DNA from: Siphonodentalium dalli | Taxonomy: Eukaryota; Mollusca; Scaphopoda; Gadilida; Siphonodentaliidae | Reading direction: 5' to 3' | DNA: 64,000 nt | Assembly: GCA_032622095.1 (NCBI GenBank) | Contig: CP136068.1 | Span: forward strand, 12,567,729-12,631,728 | In this document: positions 24,141-36,058 of the stretch, piece by piece | Layout: each line of letters opens with the position of its first letter | Numbering within the stretch: position 1 is the first letter of the stretch | The notes under the pieces: model-generated | The model's input: only the letters and a program-made list of their open reading frames with translations | The model's database searches: none | Told to the model about the DNA's origin: nothing | Made by a program: the position numbers and the translations under genes

Positions 24141-24985
24141 TAAAGGGTCATAACTCTGTTAAAATATATCGGATCAAACCCATATTCGAACTCGATCTGT
24201 ATTTAGGGGTGATAAATTCATATACCAAATTTGGTGCTGATCAGATGAAAAATGTTTTGAGTCATAGCAGCTTGGGTGAATTCTAAGTAAACATAAGAGT
24301 GAAAAGGGTTAATTAAACAATACCAAAAACCATACAGACTAAGAACGTGCTAAGAAAAACCTAGGTAAGAAATATGAGGGAGATCAGAAGAAATATGTTC
24401 AACTTATTGCATTGGATAGCATGTGTGTAAAGGGTTAATTATTTTCTAAACCGATCAACCAATCAATACCAAAAACTATACAGATGAGGGGCATGTCATC
24501 ATAAACCTACATATCAAATATGAACACAATCGGACAAAATATACTTTGGTCATAGCATGGGATTTTTGTTTTTTTAATTTTATTTTCGAAAAAGGGTCAT
24601 AACTCCTTTAAAATAAATCGGATCAAACCCATATTCGAACTCGATCTGTATTTTGGGCTCTGAAACTCGCATACCAAATTAGGGTCCAATCAGATACAAA
24701 ATGTTTGAGTTATGGCAGAATGCGTTAATTCTAAGTTGAAAAAGGGCCATAACTCTGTAACAAAATCTCGGATCAAACACAAATTCGAACTCGATCTGTA
24801 TTTTAGGTTGAGAAACCCATATACAAAATTTGGTTTCGATCGGATAGAAAATGATTGAGTTATCGCATTACTCGTAAAGTGTCTACGGACAGACAGACGG
24901 ACAGACGGACAGACGGACCAACGACGAGTGGTCAATCCGGGCAACGACACTATGTTTACCATACTATGGTATGGGTAAACATAAA
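24141..24985 (+). mobile_element. Interspersed repeat with ~150-bp tandem cores, GACAGACG tail and terminal hairpin
   Basis: Core units begin AAAGGGTCATAACTC at about 24143, 24591 and (GGCCATAACTCTG) 24741. Each contains CGGATCAAAC, ATTCGAACTCGATCTGTATT and a CAAATTTGGT-like box. A degenerate unit fills 24310-24590. The end holds GGACAGACAGACGG repeats (24886-24920) and a GTTTACCATAC/GTATGGGTAAAC hairpin (24954-24980). This is the pearl/HINE-like design again, with sequence unrelated to the 13-kb family. Confidence 0.75.
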
Positions 24986-25894
24986 AATGTATTTGGCGTT
25001 TATTTACTGGGTTATCGCAGTTAAAAATCATTACAGTGGTAAGACTACCGATGGACACCACATGTCAGTCGCTATTATTCGACGTAATACCAATTGATTG
25101 TGGTTTACTGGTGGTACGAACGGTAATTACCGGCCTACATCCACGTTAAAGGGGTCAATTATTTTGCGCATACATGTAGCTGTATATATTCGAATTGAGA
25201 TTTGATTCGCGAACCTCATCCCCAATTGAATTCAAAATTTGATTTGACTGTAAACTCAGATTCGCAGGGCCCTAGTAGAGCTAAGCTTAAAAATAAAAAA
25301 AACAATGACGGGCTGGACAAAATACCATAATTACCCCATAGTTGCCAAATGTTAGCATGCATGAACAAATGGACTGACAGACAAATAACATAATACAACT
25401 GCAGCCTTCATAATTGGCTACGGCAATCAGCATTGCTGAAGCAAACTGGGCCACGGCATATTGTTGCTGTAGCAGATTGCCGAAGCCAAAAAATCTGAAT
25501 TAAGAGGGCTGCAACTGGCATATAAAAAATTTGGTTAACAATTTTATCCGGTGTGAACAAGCAATGGGTTAACCAAAAACACACCTTGTGACCCAATTAT
25601 GGGTCAGGCGCATGTTTTGCCAAAATTATATTTCAAAATGGAATTTCTCAAAATCTATCTGGTAGTTTTTTTTTTAATTTGGTACAAGCGACTATTGTCA
25701 CACAATATATGTACGAACTTCCAACTAGTTTGAAATTATAATCAAATTTACTATACTTTTATGGCATGAAATACATGTAAAAATTGACATAACTCTGTCA
25801 AATATCATTGGACCCTGACCAAATTCGACTTGGCCTGAAACACAGCACTATTCATCGGTTTGCGTATCCTTCCCCCACATAGAATGTAAGTTAA
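24986..25894. other. No gene seen
   Basis: AT-rich; no domain or repeat of the window recognised. The last four bases are TTAA, next to the following MITE fragment. Confidence 0.35.
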
Positions 25895-26100
25895 AGGTAC
25901 TCCATACAATCAAATACCATTTCTTGGCTTCGGGGGTAAAAATACTTTAATCCAGTCTAGGAACACACCCATCAAAGCTCCGATTGAACTGATATCAATT
26001 TTTGAAGTTTGTTATTTCTCGAGAGGTGTAATAATGTGTCCCAGACACACGTCATCAAACGGAGGGTCTTGGACAAAATTGTGGATGTAGATGGATAACT
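25895..26100 (+). mobile_element. TTAA MITE, left half only
   Basis: After TTAA (25891-25894) it reads AGGTACTCCATACAATC, then TTGGCTTCGGGGGTAAAAAT, AGGAACACACCCATCAAAGC and TTTCTCGAGAGG. These match the left half of the elements at 4422 and 60540. The complementary right half was not found. Confidence 0.75.
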
Positions 26101-26173
26101 CTAAATCAAATGGTAATGCGGTTAAATGTCATGATACTTTAGTGATACATGTAGGCCATATTGGGGACATTCT

Positions 26174-26303
26174 TTATTCCAAGGTTTGCTATTCTGAAAG
26201 TTCACTATTTCAAAGGTTCTCTAGCTATTATGAATGTTCGCTATTCCAAAGGTTCACTATTCTGAAGGCTCACTGTTCCGAAGATTCGCTATTCCGAAGG
26301 TTT
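26174..26303 (+). repeat. Short tandem repeat, ~17-bp TTCGCTATTCCGAAGG-like unit
   Basis: Degenerate units with CTATTCCAAAGGTTCA, CTATTCTGAAGGCTCA and CTATTCCGAAGG follow each other about seven times. Confidence 0.8.
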
Positions 26304-26637
26304 TTGTTATTTTAAAAGTTAATTCTATATTCTAAACTAGTATTGAGAGGATTCTTTATCACAAAGTCCTTTTATGAAGGAAATAACTTAATACATTAAA
26401 ACAAAAAATTTGATTTTTATTGGTTTTCGCAATTACATTATGATGTTATTTCTCAATAGATATTCACGTCACGCAGCCCATAAATTACTGTTTCCATGCA
26501 ATTTAATGTCATTATGGGTTATAACAGTTGTGATATATAATGAATACTGGAGTGCCATAACATCCTGATTAGCAGAATATACCGTAGCTGGATAGACCGG
26601 TATGAGATGAACAGCAATTGTGACATTGTGACTTTAA

Positions 26638-27229
26638 AGGGGTACTGTACACCATTTTCAATAAATTCCCGGTGATAACAACGATCTATTATCGATACTA
26701 TATAGAAATATAAGTAATTTGAGTCGAAGATGTATTCTGTAAACGCTCAGGTTAATAGGCTATCTTAAAATTTAATAATTTAAAAGTTAATAATTTAATA
26801 TAAATTGATTTTATGGCTCCAGCCATAAAATGGCGTCTCTTAAAATTGGAATTTCCGTGTACAAAACGTAATCAAATTATAATTGAGGGATACTGGATTA
26901 ATAAAACAATTGCACACACGATCGTTTGAAACATTATGCTTATACGGGGAGAAAACCCAAGCCACTCATTGACTAGTGACCATACACTAACTTAAATGAG
27001 TATATGGGACTGCTAAGCATATAATATAATGTTTATTTGATTCATTTGGTTGAAAACTGTACAAAAATTACTCGACAACGACAATTTGTATTTTTGCATT
27101 CCGGTAAATTTGCCATCCGTAACAATACTTCGTACTCAACAGACTTTCAAAAAATGGAAAAGTTGTTACCTTATTCTCCGACTCGGGGATTATAGAAACC
27201 AACAACAACATCTTGGGTACAGTACCCCT
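26638..27229. mobile_element. TTAA-flanked TIR element, AGGGGTACTGTAC family
   Basis: The ends AGGGGTACTGTAC (26638-26650) and GTACAGTACCCCT (27217-27229) are perfect 13-bp inverted repeats, each bordered by TTAA (26634-26637, 27230-27233). The 592-bp body has no transposase. The TTAA duplication suggests mobilisation by a piggyBac-like enzyme. Its interior differs from the AGGTACTCAA family. Confidence 0.85.
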
Positions 27230-27233
27230 TTAA

Positions 27234-27789
27234 AGGCCCATCTAATTTTGGAGGCACTAATTATTTGTTTTTTTTTTATAGAGCCTTCATATACGGTTAA
27301 TAACAATCTATGCCATAACATATGATTAAAACACTATAATATCACCATTTGAAAAAATCTATGTCTCAGAAGATGCCAACAGAGAAATAGAAAACAACTG
27401 AAATCATAGATAGGTGGTATTTTACCTCAAAAACAATTATAGTGATGGTGCCTTATAATAGTGATGGCATGGGGTGATAGTCTGAGGGTACAATTTAGAT
27501 AATCTCATGCAACAGAATGTTCGTATTCTTAGTACCATAAAATAGAACCAGATATAAGTATACAGTGTGTTAAATGCACCACAACCCTGAATATTATATA
27601 CATACTACTATCATTACTATATGGAATGGTAGTGATGAATCGATTTGAGGTAGGCCCATTACCAGTTATGACTACTAAGTAATATGTGACAACACAATAT
27701 TCGAAGACATGAATGCAATTATAATTTATGTCGCAACAAGTGAAAAGAAAAAGATGTATTTGTAGGGCTGAAATTGTTAGGGCCTGCAG
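27234..27789. other. No gene seen
   Basis: Non-coding AT-rich spacer between two MITEs. It contains a poly-T run near 27270. Confidence 0.35.
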
Positions 27790-28005
27790 TACTTAATGCC
27801 CTAATTAATCGACTCCATAACCACAGCAGAATTATGGGTAACTTTTCAGGATTTAGTCGGAAATATGGCTTGCGGCCATTCATCGGAAAGCTCTCGGCGA
27901 AAGCTTTCCGATGAATGGCAGCAAGCCATATTTCCGACTAAATCCTGAAAAGTTACCCATAATTCTGCTGTGATTATGGAGTCGATTAATTAGGGCATTA
28001 CTGTA
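27790..28005. mobile_element. Hairpin MITE, nearly perfect copy
   Basis: The left arm AATGCCCTAATTAATCGACT ... GGAAAGCTCTC and right arm pair over about 100 bp with only a handful of mismatches, closed at GGCGAAAGC. The right end reads GGGCATTACTGTA. The near-perfect arms mark it as the youngest of the four family members in this window. Confidence 0.9.
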
Positions 28006-28070
28006 CGGTACGTACGGGATATTCATGACCGGTTATATGGGAGGCCAAATTCACATTTATTATTAATTGG

Positions 28071-28376
28071 TCTGAAGCGCAATTCAATTGCGCTAAGTTT
28101 AGTCGGTGCGACTCTCGATAGCATTACTAATACCTTATGTTTTAGTTGGGCCGATTGCTGAAGCGCAATTCAATTGCGCTGAAGTGCAATCCAATTGCAC
28201 TGAAGCACAATCCAATTGCGCTTAAGTGCAATTCAATTGCGCTTCAGCGCAATCCAGCTTGATTCATGTCAATTGCGCTTCAGCGCAATTCTTTTACAAG
28301 CTTACACCCCTGAATAGATAGGTTATTCCATTATCAATTCATATGGGATAACCACCAATTGCGCTTCAGCGCAATT
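28071..28376. repeat. Array of AAGCGCAATTCAATTGCGCTT palindromes
   Basis: CTGAAGCGCAATTCAATTGC and variants (AAGTGCAATCCAATTGCAC, TTGCGCTTCAGCGCAATT) recur about eight times. Each is self-complementary, and neighbours are also complementary to one another. A GATAGCATTAC unit of the following minisatellite lies inside (28100-28150), so the two repeats are interleaved. Confidence 0.85.
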
Positions 28377-28619
28377 ATTATTATTATTATTAAAGTTAGG
28401 TTGAATAGGTGCATGAAGAAAATTAACTGGTATCGCATCGCAATTTGCTACCCAAATTTAGATAATAGCTATGCAATTTGGTATGAATTTTATATGATTT
28501 CAGAACAATGCTATCTAATTATGTTATTATGAGGTTATTTGCTAATCAAAATTTCAAATGTAATATTTGCTCCCTGAATAGGTGGGTTATTCCATTATCA
28601 TAAATTCACCACATAATAG
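28377..28619. other. Spacer between two arrays
   Basis: Starts with a (TTA)n run and is otherwise AT-rich. GAATAGGTGGGTTATTCCATTA (28573-28592 core) repeats a phrase at 28313-28335. Confidence 0.4.
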
Positions 28620-29225
28620 CATTCCCTTCAGGGCGACTCACAAAACATTTCCTTCTGGTTTAGTCAGTGCGACTCTCGATATAGCATTACCTTATGTATT
28701 ATTCGGGGGCGAAACCAGTACCTTCTGTTTTAGTCGGGGCTTCTCACGATAGGATTAATTTTTATAATCTGTATGAATCGGGCCGACTCAGTATGGCATT
28801 GCCTTCTGTAATAATCAGGAGGACTCACAATAGCATATTTCCTTCTGTTTTAGTCTGTGCTACTCGTGATAGCATTACATTCTCTATTAATCGTGAAGAC
28901 TCGCATTATAATTTAATAGCTTCTGTTTTAGTCAGGGCTACTCATAATACCATTATCTTCTGTTTTAGTTGGGCCGACTCGCGATAGCATTATCTTCTGT
29001 ATTATATGGGGCGATTCACTTTTGGATTATCTTCTTTATTTGTTTGTGCTACTGTCGATGGGATTGATTAGTCATGGCGACTTGCAATAGTATTATGTTC
29101 TGTTTTAATCAGGGCCCCTCGCGATAGCATTACCTTCTGTATTAGTCCGGTGGCTTGCGATACCAATTCAGGGGGAGGGGGTGATACCTTCGTATTAGTC
29201 GGGGTGACTTGCAATACCTGTACCT
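28620..29225 (+). repeat. Minisatellite, ~37-bp GACTCGCGATAGCATTACC unit
   Basis: About fifteen diverged units follow one another, each with GACTC(G/A)CGATAGCATTA, CCTTCTGT and TTTTAGTCGGGGC elements. The open frame at 28694-28987 results from the array and shows no protein motif. Confidence 0.8.
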
Positions 29226-30844
29226 TCTCATGTACTTCTGTTTTGTCCTGGACGGAAATTGCATTGGCTATTAAGCACCTGAGCGCTGACACTGTATATT
29301 CAATATTGCCATTATTATTTCCCCGACGCAATACACTGGTCGTGATGCTCATCTGTTATATTTGAACAGTTTTTATATGTGGTTGTTTGGGTAGACTTTA
29401 TTGTCGCGTTGAGCCACTTCTTTTTGCAAGAATACCGGCACTATAAATCGAAATTATTTTTCTGTGTGGGTGCTGCGTTTCCCGGCGATAAAAATAATAT
29501 CTGGAAAAAACAGTTGTTTTAAAAACCGGAATATGGCGGAAGGTAAACGATATTTTTTCGATCGGGGGTTAATGTCGTGGCATTGTCTGAAAATCTTATC
29601 AAATTAATTTTGTTGCGTAAAACTTGTGTTTATCAGCCATAGGTGTAGTAATTTTCTTTATTCCTCACAGTGGATCGTGAGACTAATAACAGGCAGTGTT
29701 GTACGATGTAGGTTTTGGAAATTCCGGTAATGCTGTCAGATGTCAGCATTGTGCTTGTTGTCATGTCGAAATAATTGACAGATTTCTTCAGTTCTGTTCA
29801 CACAAAAATTACAGAAGATAGCACTGATAATACAGACGTACCAAACAAGATTTTATCCATGTAAATCGGATGATATTGGGTGCGCAAAAAATAGTACTCT
29901 TGGGTATCAAATAAACGTGCTGGCACGCTTATTAATTTTGGAAGAATATGCTGGCCATCACAATTATTTGGTCATGATATATATAAAAGTGAAAATGCCA
30001 GCACTATTAATAATTTTAGGGGTAAATGTAAACCAGCAATTTTATTCAGCCATCACGTTTATCTGGCACCTGAGGGTACTGATCGAATTTAAATACGAGT
30101 AAGGTATAGATAATTCTATATAGTTTTAGAGGATATGTAATGAGTCAAAAATTTATACAAAATCTACTAACCGAGTGCTTTATCAAAAGTAGAAACAAAT
30201 TTAGTGGAAAAGGTCAATAATTTCATATAGAGATCCTTTTGATCACATAATCACATTTTAGCAAGGAAAAAACAATGTGGAAACAACTTTGGTTAAAAAC
30301 AATAAATATTGAGTTCCTTAAGTGAACGTTCAGACGACCACGATTCATTCGTAAGTGGAAGAATCAGGTCCGACGAGATCATGCAGTTTGTTCAGACGAT
30401 TGTGATGTCGTTGTACATTATGATATCGATATCATTGCAATGAAGCAGGCCATAAAGATATTAGTCATGTAACTTCTGTTTTTATCACTTACATGTACGG
30501 TAGAGTAATTACTACCACCACAAATGATCGAATGTATGATCTGGTTGTTTATTATCTCATGAATGTAGTGGGTTATTATTAACCAAGCCTGAGTATAATT
30601 TGTCTGGCATTTTCAGAATGAGATTCTCATAGGGTGAATTTAGTAATGATCCTTTTAAGACTGTTATACATGTAAATGTTTTCTACAGTCAATGCAATGG
30701 TTGTATTGTGTATACGCTTTATTAAAGCGTGCATATTGCGCTTTGATACAACATCTTTTTTATTTTGGCAATCGATTTTGTATTGTATTTATTTCAGGCA
30801 AGATATGCCCATATATAGTCATACATACAACATATAATTACAAA
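29226..30844. other. No confident gene
   Basis: A possible first exon, ATGGCGGAAG|GTAAACG (29532), has a good start context and a plausible donor, but no partner exon can be shown. The rest is AT-rich. Confidence 0.3.
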
Positions 30845-31309
30845 TTAAATATAAAGAAGTTGATTCCAATGATTGAATAGATTTGACCGATAGATCAGAT
30901 CTGAGTTACAAATAGCATTCAAAATACTGTTTAAAGATTTATAAATTCTCACACGAAATCCATACACACCCTTTCGAATCAGCACTGTCAGAGAACACAT
31001 TCTGTCACCTACAAACATCCCACTCGCACTACATGATCTCTCATAACCCATAAATTTTCTATATGCATTATTATAACAAACTGTAAGTTTTCTATAACAA
31101 CGTTTGGTATAGTTAATCCAAAGATGAGCACAATATAATGGAGATACGAACATTTTAAATAAATACATTTTCACATTAGGCGAACATTTGTAAAACTTTC
31201 TAATAAGCATATTTGAGCGTGAGCATATAGACCGATATTGGCGCATAATATCATTATCATTGTTTGACTGCGAGCAACGATTAATATTCGATGGGCTATT
31301 ATCGACCAT
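30845..31309 (-). pseudogene. C-terminal fragment of a non-LTR reverse transcriptase
   Basis: The 154-residue frame contains RKFYKCSPNVKMYLFKMFVS, then LTVCYNNAYRKFMGYERSCS and ASGMFV...LIRKGVYGF. This is the post-thumb region common in non-LTR retrotransposons of marine invertebrates. The palm motifs A-E are missing upstream, so the copy is 5'-truncated just right of 31309. The frame ends normally at ...NHWNQLLYI near 30845. It differs from the 2.8-5.2 kb element and represents another lineage. It has no likely function on its own. Confidence 0.65.
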
Positions 31310-31595
31310 TGGCAGCTAGCCGATTCCAATTATCGGAACATGGCTTGACAGATTGAGAATCTTGTGCAATTTTTGACCACACGACTCACAAACGGTACCC
31401 CATATGTTTAAAGTCGAAAAAGGGGGATAACTCCACCAAAAAAGTCTGACAGACGCCATAATCGCAGGTTCTCAGGTTCCCATGGTGGTTGATGTCTCGG
31501 GACATGACAATCTGCGGGATGGGATGGGATATGGGACAAAACGACAATCTGCGAGACAGAATTTCAAATTGCATGGGACGGCCGATATCTCGAGG
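31310..31595. repeat. Repeat flank shared with 57.95 kb
   Basis: CATGACAATCTGCGGGA, AATTTCAAATTGC and GGGACGGCCGATATCTCGAG (31503-31597) recur in the same orientation at about 57958-58020. The left part has no recognised content. Confidence 0.65.
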
Positions 31596-32175
31596 AATAC
31601 AGGGCGTAGGGGGCTCATTTTGGGGGACACACTATAAAGTGTATGCCGAGGCCGAGGCCGGCTCCAAATAAAAGGTGTAAACGGGGTGTTATATGGCGTT
31701 TGGTTCGTTGTTTCTCAATGGATATTAATGAAATTGGGTGTATATGTCCGGGTTGGGACATGGAATACAATAACGTTTGAATTGTTTTTAAATTCACAAA
31801 TTTATTGATTTTATTCAACTTTTTCGTTCTGAAACACACTATAAAGTGTAAACGGCCGGCTCCAATTAAAAGGTGTAAGCGGACGTGATGTCGCATTATC
31901 TTCTTTGTTTATAAATGGATATGACTGAAATTTAGTACATATGTCCGGGTTATGACATGGTATACATTAACTTTTGAATTGTTTTTAAAATAAAAATATT
32001 CTTGATTTTATTGAACTTTTCGTTCTTTCGTTCTATAAAGTGTAGCGGCCGGCTCCAATTAAAAGGTGTAAGCGGCTGATGTGCTTAGCGTTATAGGTAT
32101 AATCGGATTAACTAATTGGCGACTCTAGACTATTGTGTTTTGGGGCATTTGAGGTTTTGGCGAAATAATAATTTA
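31596..32175 (+). repeat. Tandem ~205-bp repeat, left partner of a 26-kb inverted pair
   Basis: Three units carry CACTATAAAGTGTA (about 31629, 31836 and 32035, the last degenerate) and GGCCGGCTCCAATTAAAAGG. Between them run phrases such as ATGTCCGGGTTGGGACATGG and TTCACAAATTTATTGATTTT. The reverse complement of the block, with one unit fewer, is at 57466-57853. Confidence 0.85.
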
Positions 32176-33099
32176 AATACATTTATTTTAAATGATAACT
32201 TTATTTAATCATTATGCATATATAATATAATAAACACATAAAATATAATAACATACATGAGACATACAAACATGATTAGGCCTAAAACAAAATTATCCGT
32301 GTTTCTGCTAACGGGACCTGTCTTGGGTAGGGTAGGTATGTAGGGATTTAAAACAAAAATATTTTTAATTTTATTTTTTTCACAACCCACTCGGAGGTGC
32401 TCCAAGCTGTATTTATGATATTTTGACAACCGAGTGGTCATAAACAGTCTTAAATTTTATTCCAAAATAGAGGGAAGGAAGATTGGATAGATAATTAGAT
32501 ATACACAGGTGCCTGAGTATTACACAATAATATATAGTGGGCCCATGTATCACAGTGGCTCTTCGCCGTTGGAAACATTGTAAATTCATTTTTCTCCAAA
32601 CATTCTACAAGATGGCCCCTAAGTTTCTTTTGATCAAAATATTTCATCCCTATTTTACCGGTGATGCAAAATTCTACTAAGAACCGGCGCTATTGCAAAT
32701 AAGCCACAATAAACGGAATTGGTTTGCTGAACATTTGCACTTGGGGGACATGAATTGTCGTATTGAAATACAATTGTCCAAGTTGTATTTCCAAAGATGC
32801 AGACAACTTGTCTGCGAATAGACTATCTAAAAGGACTGGTGTGTGCCTACGTGATTGTTATTGTCCATCACAGAAAGCACCCAGTGTCCAGTGCCGGTGT
32901 TCTGCTTAATAAGTACGTCCTGCCAGATAAGTCAATATTTCTAATAATAGTAACGTGGATGTATAGCCCCGCCCTCGGAGAAATATCGCTGCAATTACGC
33001 TGCAATGTTGAAGGCATATATCTGCCACAGTTCCATTATTGGACAACGTTCTTAACGATCGCATACCCGTACAGAAACTTCACGTATGATTTGGGTAGA
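32176..33099. other. No confident gene
   Basis: A 119-codon open frame at 32797-33156 runs into the repeat array to its right and resembles nothing known. The rest is AT-rich. Confidence 0.3.
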
Positions 33100-33530
33100 A
33101 ACACGTTAGAGCACCTTAGAATTATGTTAGTTTTATGTCCTAATTGGCTGGGCTAACTTAGATCGTGTATGAAAGCAGATCGCTCATTTCAATGCAGCAA
33201 CTTTGAACCGGCTGTCGACGTAAACCACGTTAGAATTATGTTAGAAATCTGTCCTTTATTCTTTTCACCAACTCCTACTTATAAGATTTAGCGGAATTCT
33301 CTAAGTCCGGCTTTCTAACGTCAGTGCACGTTAGAATTATGTTAGAAATCTGTCCTTTATACTTTTGATCAAGTCCTGTTTTATCAAATTTAGCGGAATT
33401 TTCTAAGTCAGACTTCTAACATCAGTGCACGTTAGAATTATGTTAGAAATCTGTCCTTATACTATTTACAGATCTACTTCTCCTTTTTTTTAATTAGCGG
33501 AATTTTCTAAGTCCAACTAAGAAAATTTAC
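33100..33530 (+). repeat. Tandem repeat, 101-bp period
   Basis: CACGTTAGAATTATGTTAGA recurs at 33226, 33327 and 33428, exactly 101 bp apart. A weaker first copy lies at about 33100. Units continue with AATCTGTCCTTTAT and TAGCGGAATTTTCTAAGTC. Similar words (TCTAACGTAGAAC, CACGTGAAATATGTTAG) occur at 55.8-56.0 kb. Confidence 0.85.
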
Positions 33531-33541
33531 TTATAAATGAG

Positions 33542-33868
33542 TAAAAAAAAATTACTCTATTTTTACTCACGAATAAATTATTTTATTGAAGAATATAAAT
33601 CACAAATAATTTAAAGTACAGATTGCTAAGTATCATAATTATATATAGAACCTGCAGTTGTGAACCCATTCTGTTATTCAATAGTTTTATTTTAGTATCA
33701 AATTAAAATTTCTTCTTGAATCATGAATTTTGAAATCTTGAATCCTTATATTATATTATATCCGCAAAAACTGGTTCTATGGTGAACTAAAAAAAAAAAT
33801 ACTCTATTTTTACTCACGAATAAATATTTTATTGAAGAATATAAATCACAAATAATTTAAAGTACAGT
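33542..33868 (+). repeat. Pair of ~80-bp direct repeats
   Basis: ACTCTATTTTTACTCACGAA through TTTAAAGTACAG occurs at 33542-33623 and again at 33789-33868, nearly identical. The 165 bp between them are unrelated. Confidence 0.85.
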
Positions 33869-34922
33869 TGTTAATCTTTCTCTTTGCAGGACTCTAACGG
33901 TGTATTCGGAAAACACGAATATACATGAAGATAATTGTGTACTCTCTCAAACACCATGGTACAAAAATGTTCTTAAATTATATCTATCTCAAATGACAGT
34001 GCAAACATAAATGCGAATTTCGTCTAACGAACAACCACTCACTTCATAAATTCATATTATAAATTACATGAATATTGCTATCTTAGTGCGGTGTCGGAAG
34101 AGCGTATTTTCGGACGAGATTGTTTTCCTCACAGTATAGAATTATCCCTCTTTGGTGTCAATCTTCTCTAACAGACGTCGACGTTAAATTGCCACCAGTC
34201 CAGTCTCTACCGGCGCGGGAACAAATCAGTACCATTCATTTAAATACTCATAAGTTAACAAGAGAATATATATATATCTCTCTTTTTTAAACTGTTTCTT
34301 GAACTGATCTGCACTGAATGAAATAAACTACTAGCTGGTGTCGGGGCGAAACAAACAAGCGCGGCGAATTGAAACCCAAATCGTCCTTGCAGTTGCATGG
34401 TGCCGTCGAATTGTCGGACAGCATATTAACTCGACAAGACCCCCCCCCCCCCCGCTGTACGAATAATCCAAATATCCCACCCACCCCATCCACGGTCTCG
34501 AAGTTTAAAATACCGGGCATTTTATATTATGCAGCGACACGATTGTGGAACTTAACAAAAGTAGTACCACATTTTTTCCTCAGATGCGAAATGAGCAGTT
34601 TTCTAACAGTATAGAATTATCTCTCTTTGTCGACATTATAAATCTGCCAGTTCACCTAAGAAATGTTCAATATATTTTCACGGGTTACTGGAACTGCTCC
34701 GCGAATTCCGAAGTCTAGATTACCTCTTCCGAGTTTTGCCTGAGTTCACTTCCTATCTGCGCACGGTCACTGGGGATTTTCACAACGTTAATAACGCAAG
34801 TTTTCCACAACGACGAAATATATACATGTGTTAATTCGAAATAAAACTCCAAATTAGACTCAGTTTTGTTTGGAATTAATCTCTAAAAATTGTTGAAAAC
34901 TGTTGACAGGGAATAATTCACC
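33869..34922. other. No gene; possible upstream region of a LINE
   Basis: CAGTATAGAATTAT(C)TCTCTTTG occurs at about 34133 and 34609. A C-tract lies at 34441-34453. No confident frame. Confidence 0.35.
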
Positions 34923-35611
34923 ATGCTCAGAAGTGCGGTGGAGCAACATAGCGTTCAATCTGCAGTTGAGTTTGACAGTACAGCTTCTCAAAGGAACAAC
35001 ACTGTGTCGGTAGATGATTTGGTGACCATGTCACACCTTCCTAAAGACAAATTCACCAGTGAGCTACTACGTAGCACAAATTCAAACGCATCGTGGTTGA
35101 AAACAATCAGGCCCAAGATATTCGCAGAAGCTCAACATCTGAGCACTGAATTAACCACATGTGACTTAAAACAGCACCACCAACGCTCAGGTGGCGGCCC
35201 TCTGGCCTCTGGAAAACAATCAACGACATAAAAGACATTCTGACCCCAATGCCCCCTGACGAACTGATATATATCGCTCAACCACCCCGCACACCAACAA
35301 ATCACTGCCCATGTGGATCAACTTGCATGCAAGACAAAGTTAATATAGAAATCCACAGCACGAGCACACTGATGAAAGCGGATATTACATCCGCAGTCGA
35401 ACAGTCAGATGACTTACTTGCTAAATATAAGTCACTTGATTCTGATATTGTGCAAATCAGGCATGAAATTTTCAACTCTTTTCCTAAAAATGTCGCGAAC
35501 TGCGTAACAATCGTAATGTGGGCTTATTCTGTTAAGAAACCATGCGTTGTGTTGGGACAACCAATGTTCACTTATTCCAACAAAGTCGAATTTTTTATTC
35601 GACAGCATTGA
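34923..35611 (+). pseudogene. Probable ORF1 N-terminal part of a non-LTR retrotransposon
   Basis: The frame from ATG 34923 (after a good AATTCACC context) includes SVDDLVTMSHLPKDKFTSEL and ELLRSTNSNASWLKT. Around 35165-35200 the reading continues in another frame as GLWKTINDIKDIL, then NHCPCGSTC, then SAVEQSDDLLAKYKSLDSD, a likely coiled coil. It ends with KKPCVVLGQPMFTY, which could be a damaged SGNH-esterase block I (normally G-D-S). Taken with the esterase C-terminus at 37701-38111, it reads as the front half of an ORF1 separated from its back half by about 2 kb of later insertion. The link is inference. Neither half alone proves the family. Confidence 0.45.
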
Positions 35612-36058
35612 AGTAGCCCCCGGTGCTTTTCACACCCGAAACGTTCCAGGTAGCGATATGTATCATTGTGTTGTGAGCTATGGGGCACTTCTCAATATGT
35701 AGTGCCATATGAATGTGAACAATTAATAAGCATGATAAGTTCTTGAGAAGAAATTGTTTTTAAAATTACTATGGCGGGAAACAGTTATGGTCCTGGCTTT
35801 GCACCTATTTGATCTGATGAACTTATTTGAACAAATCTGAGTGTGAGTCACCTAGGGAACATGCACACCAAAATATATAAACACATCTGGTCTTTAATAT
35901 GGAGAAGAAAACAATTGTTGAAAGACAGATGGATAGACATCCCAGCAGATATATGGATAGAAGGACTGCCTGACAGAAGAAGACAAATTCAATCCAATAT
36001 ACCCCCCAATTTTCTTCACCTGGATAAGTGGTGGTTAAGATAATAATATGAAACAGCC
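35612..36058. other. No gene seen
   Basis: A short frame at 35843-36043 shows no motif. It is probably sequence between the broken ORF1 and the next inserted repeat. Confidence 0.35.

Noticed and set aside
28694-28987. 97-codon open frame
   Set aside because: It lies wholly within the 37-bp minisatellite, and its repeats mirror the DNA repeats.
35814-35840. CTGATGA near 35816 as a hammerhead core
   Set aside because: No stem II followed by GAAA is present. It is a chance match.
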